Assembly: GCA_037127315.1 (NCBI GenBank)
Contig: JBBBDQ010000346.1
Location: forward strand, 6,286,501-6,350,500
DNA: 64,000 bases
DNA from: Ascarosepion bandense
Lineage: Eukaryota; Mollusca; Cephalopoda; Sepiida; Sepiidae
Direction of reading: 5' to 3'
Part shown: positions 63,845-64,000 of the stretch, one piece after another
Position numbering within the stretch: the first letter of the stretch is position 1
How the letters are laid out: each line of letters begins with the position of its first letter
Notes under the pieces: generated by a model
What the model was told of the DNA's origin: nothing
The model's input: the letters and a program-made list of their open reading frames with translations, nothing else
The model's database searches: none
Translations under genes and position numbers: made by a program

Positions 63845-64000
63845 AGAAAACATCCTCTTAGAAATTCCCTTCCATATACTTGCTTCCCCGACAGCTACAA
63901 ACTCCAAGAATTTAAATGTAAGGTCAATAGACATCTCCTATCTCACTAACTTGCATTCTTTCTCTCAAGCTCTTTTCTCCCCCAACGTCGTCGTCGTCTT
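63845..64000 (+). mobile_element. LINE family J 3' portion, running off the window
   Basis: CFPDSYKLQEFKCKVNRHLLSH-like end of frame (63880-63950), then the start of the 3' UTR (TCTCTCAAGCTCTTTTCTCC). Cut by the window edge. Confidence 0.65.

Overview
The window is repeat-dominated, AT-rich animal nuclear DNA with no confidently identifiable host gene. The mixture points to a mollusc, most likely a coleoid cephalopod such as an octopus. It combines many long (AT)n and (TG)n tracts, several tRNA-derived SINE families, decayed non-LTR retrotransposons of at least two kinds, Gypsy LTR elements, a Penelope-like remnant, mariner and piggyBac-type elements and Helentron-like repeats. This assignment is inference from repeat content only.

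Layout. 1-6.9 kb: tRNA-derived SINEs (family A), a dispersed repeat (family B) and a short tandem array of a second tRNA-derived family (F). 7-13 kb: two Helentron-like (HINE) copies, foldback elements and a 1.2-kb purine-only-biased tract. 13-19.5 kb: fragments of one LINE family (J) and the single best candidate for a host exon (17598-17762). 19.5-25.3 kb: a Gypsy retrotransposon with clean target-site duplications, inserted in a second LINE family (R). It is itself hit by a solo LTR (in its 5' LTR), a 5S-rRNA-derived SINE (in its reverse transcriptase) and a tRNA-derived SINE (beside its 3' LTR). 25.4-33 kb: old repeats and unassigned AT-rich DNA. 33.2-38.7 kb: a second, equally broken copy of the same Gypsy family, followed by a LINE J copy. 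39.5-48 kb: SINE F, ribozyme-like repeats, inverted duplications and LINE 3' ends. 48-59 kb: a solo LTR, a Penelope-like remnant, a HINE, LINE fragments, a mariner pseudogene and an inverted repeat. 59.9-60.8 kb: a 166-bp satellite. 61.5-62.7 kb: an AT-rich minisatellite holding two piggyBac-type MITEs. The end of the window is LINE remnants.

The most interesting signal is a set of hammerhead-ribozyme-like structures in three unrelated short repeat families (F, G and I). Family F joins a Pol III promoter-like tRNA head to a hammerhead and an (AT)n tail, and is tandemly repeated at 3.4-4.1 kb. Family I has near-perfect helices and shows a paired C3-to-U / G8-to-A change in the catalytic core, which would keep the core base pair. 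Nothing in the window looks like a cellular operon or pathway. What works together here is the layered history of mobile elements, several of which can be ordered in time because one interrupts another.

Positions were read by eye; element edges without a stated target duplication are approximate by 5-20 bases.
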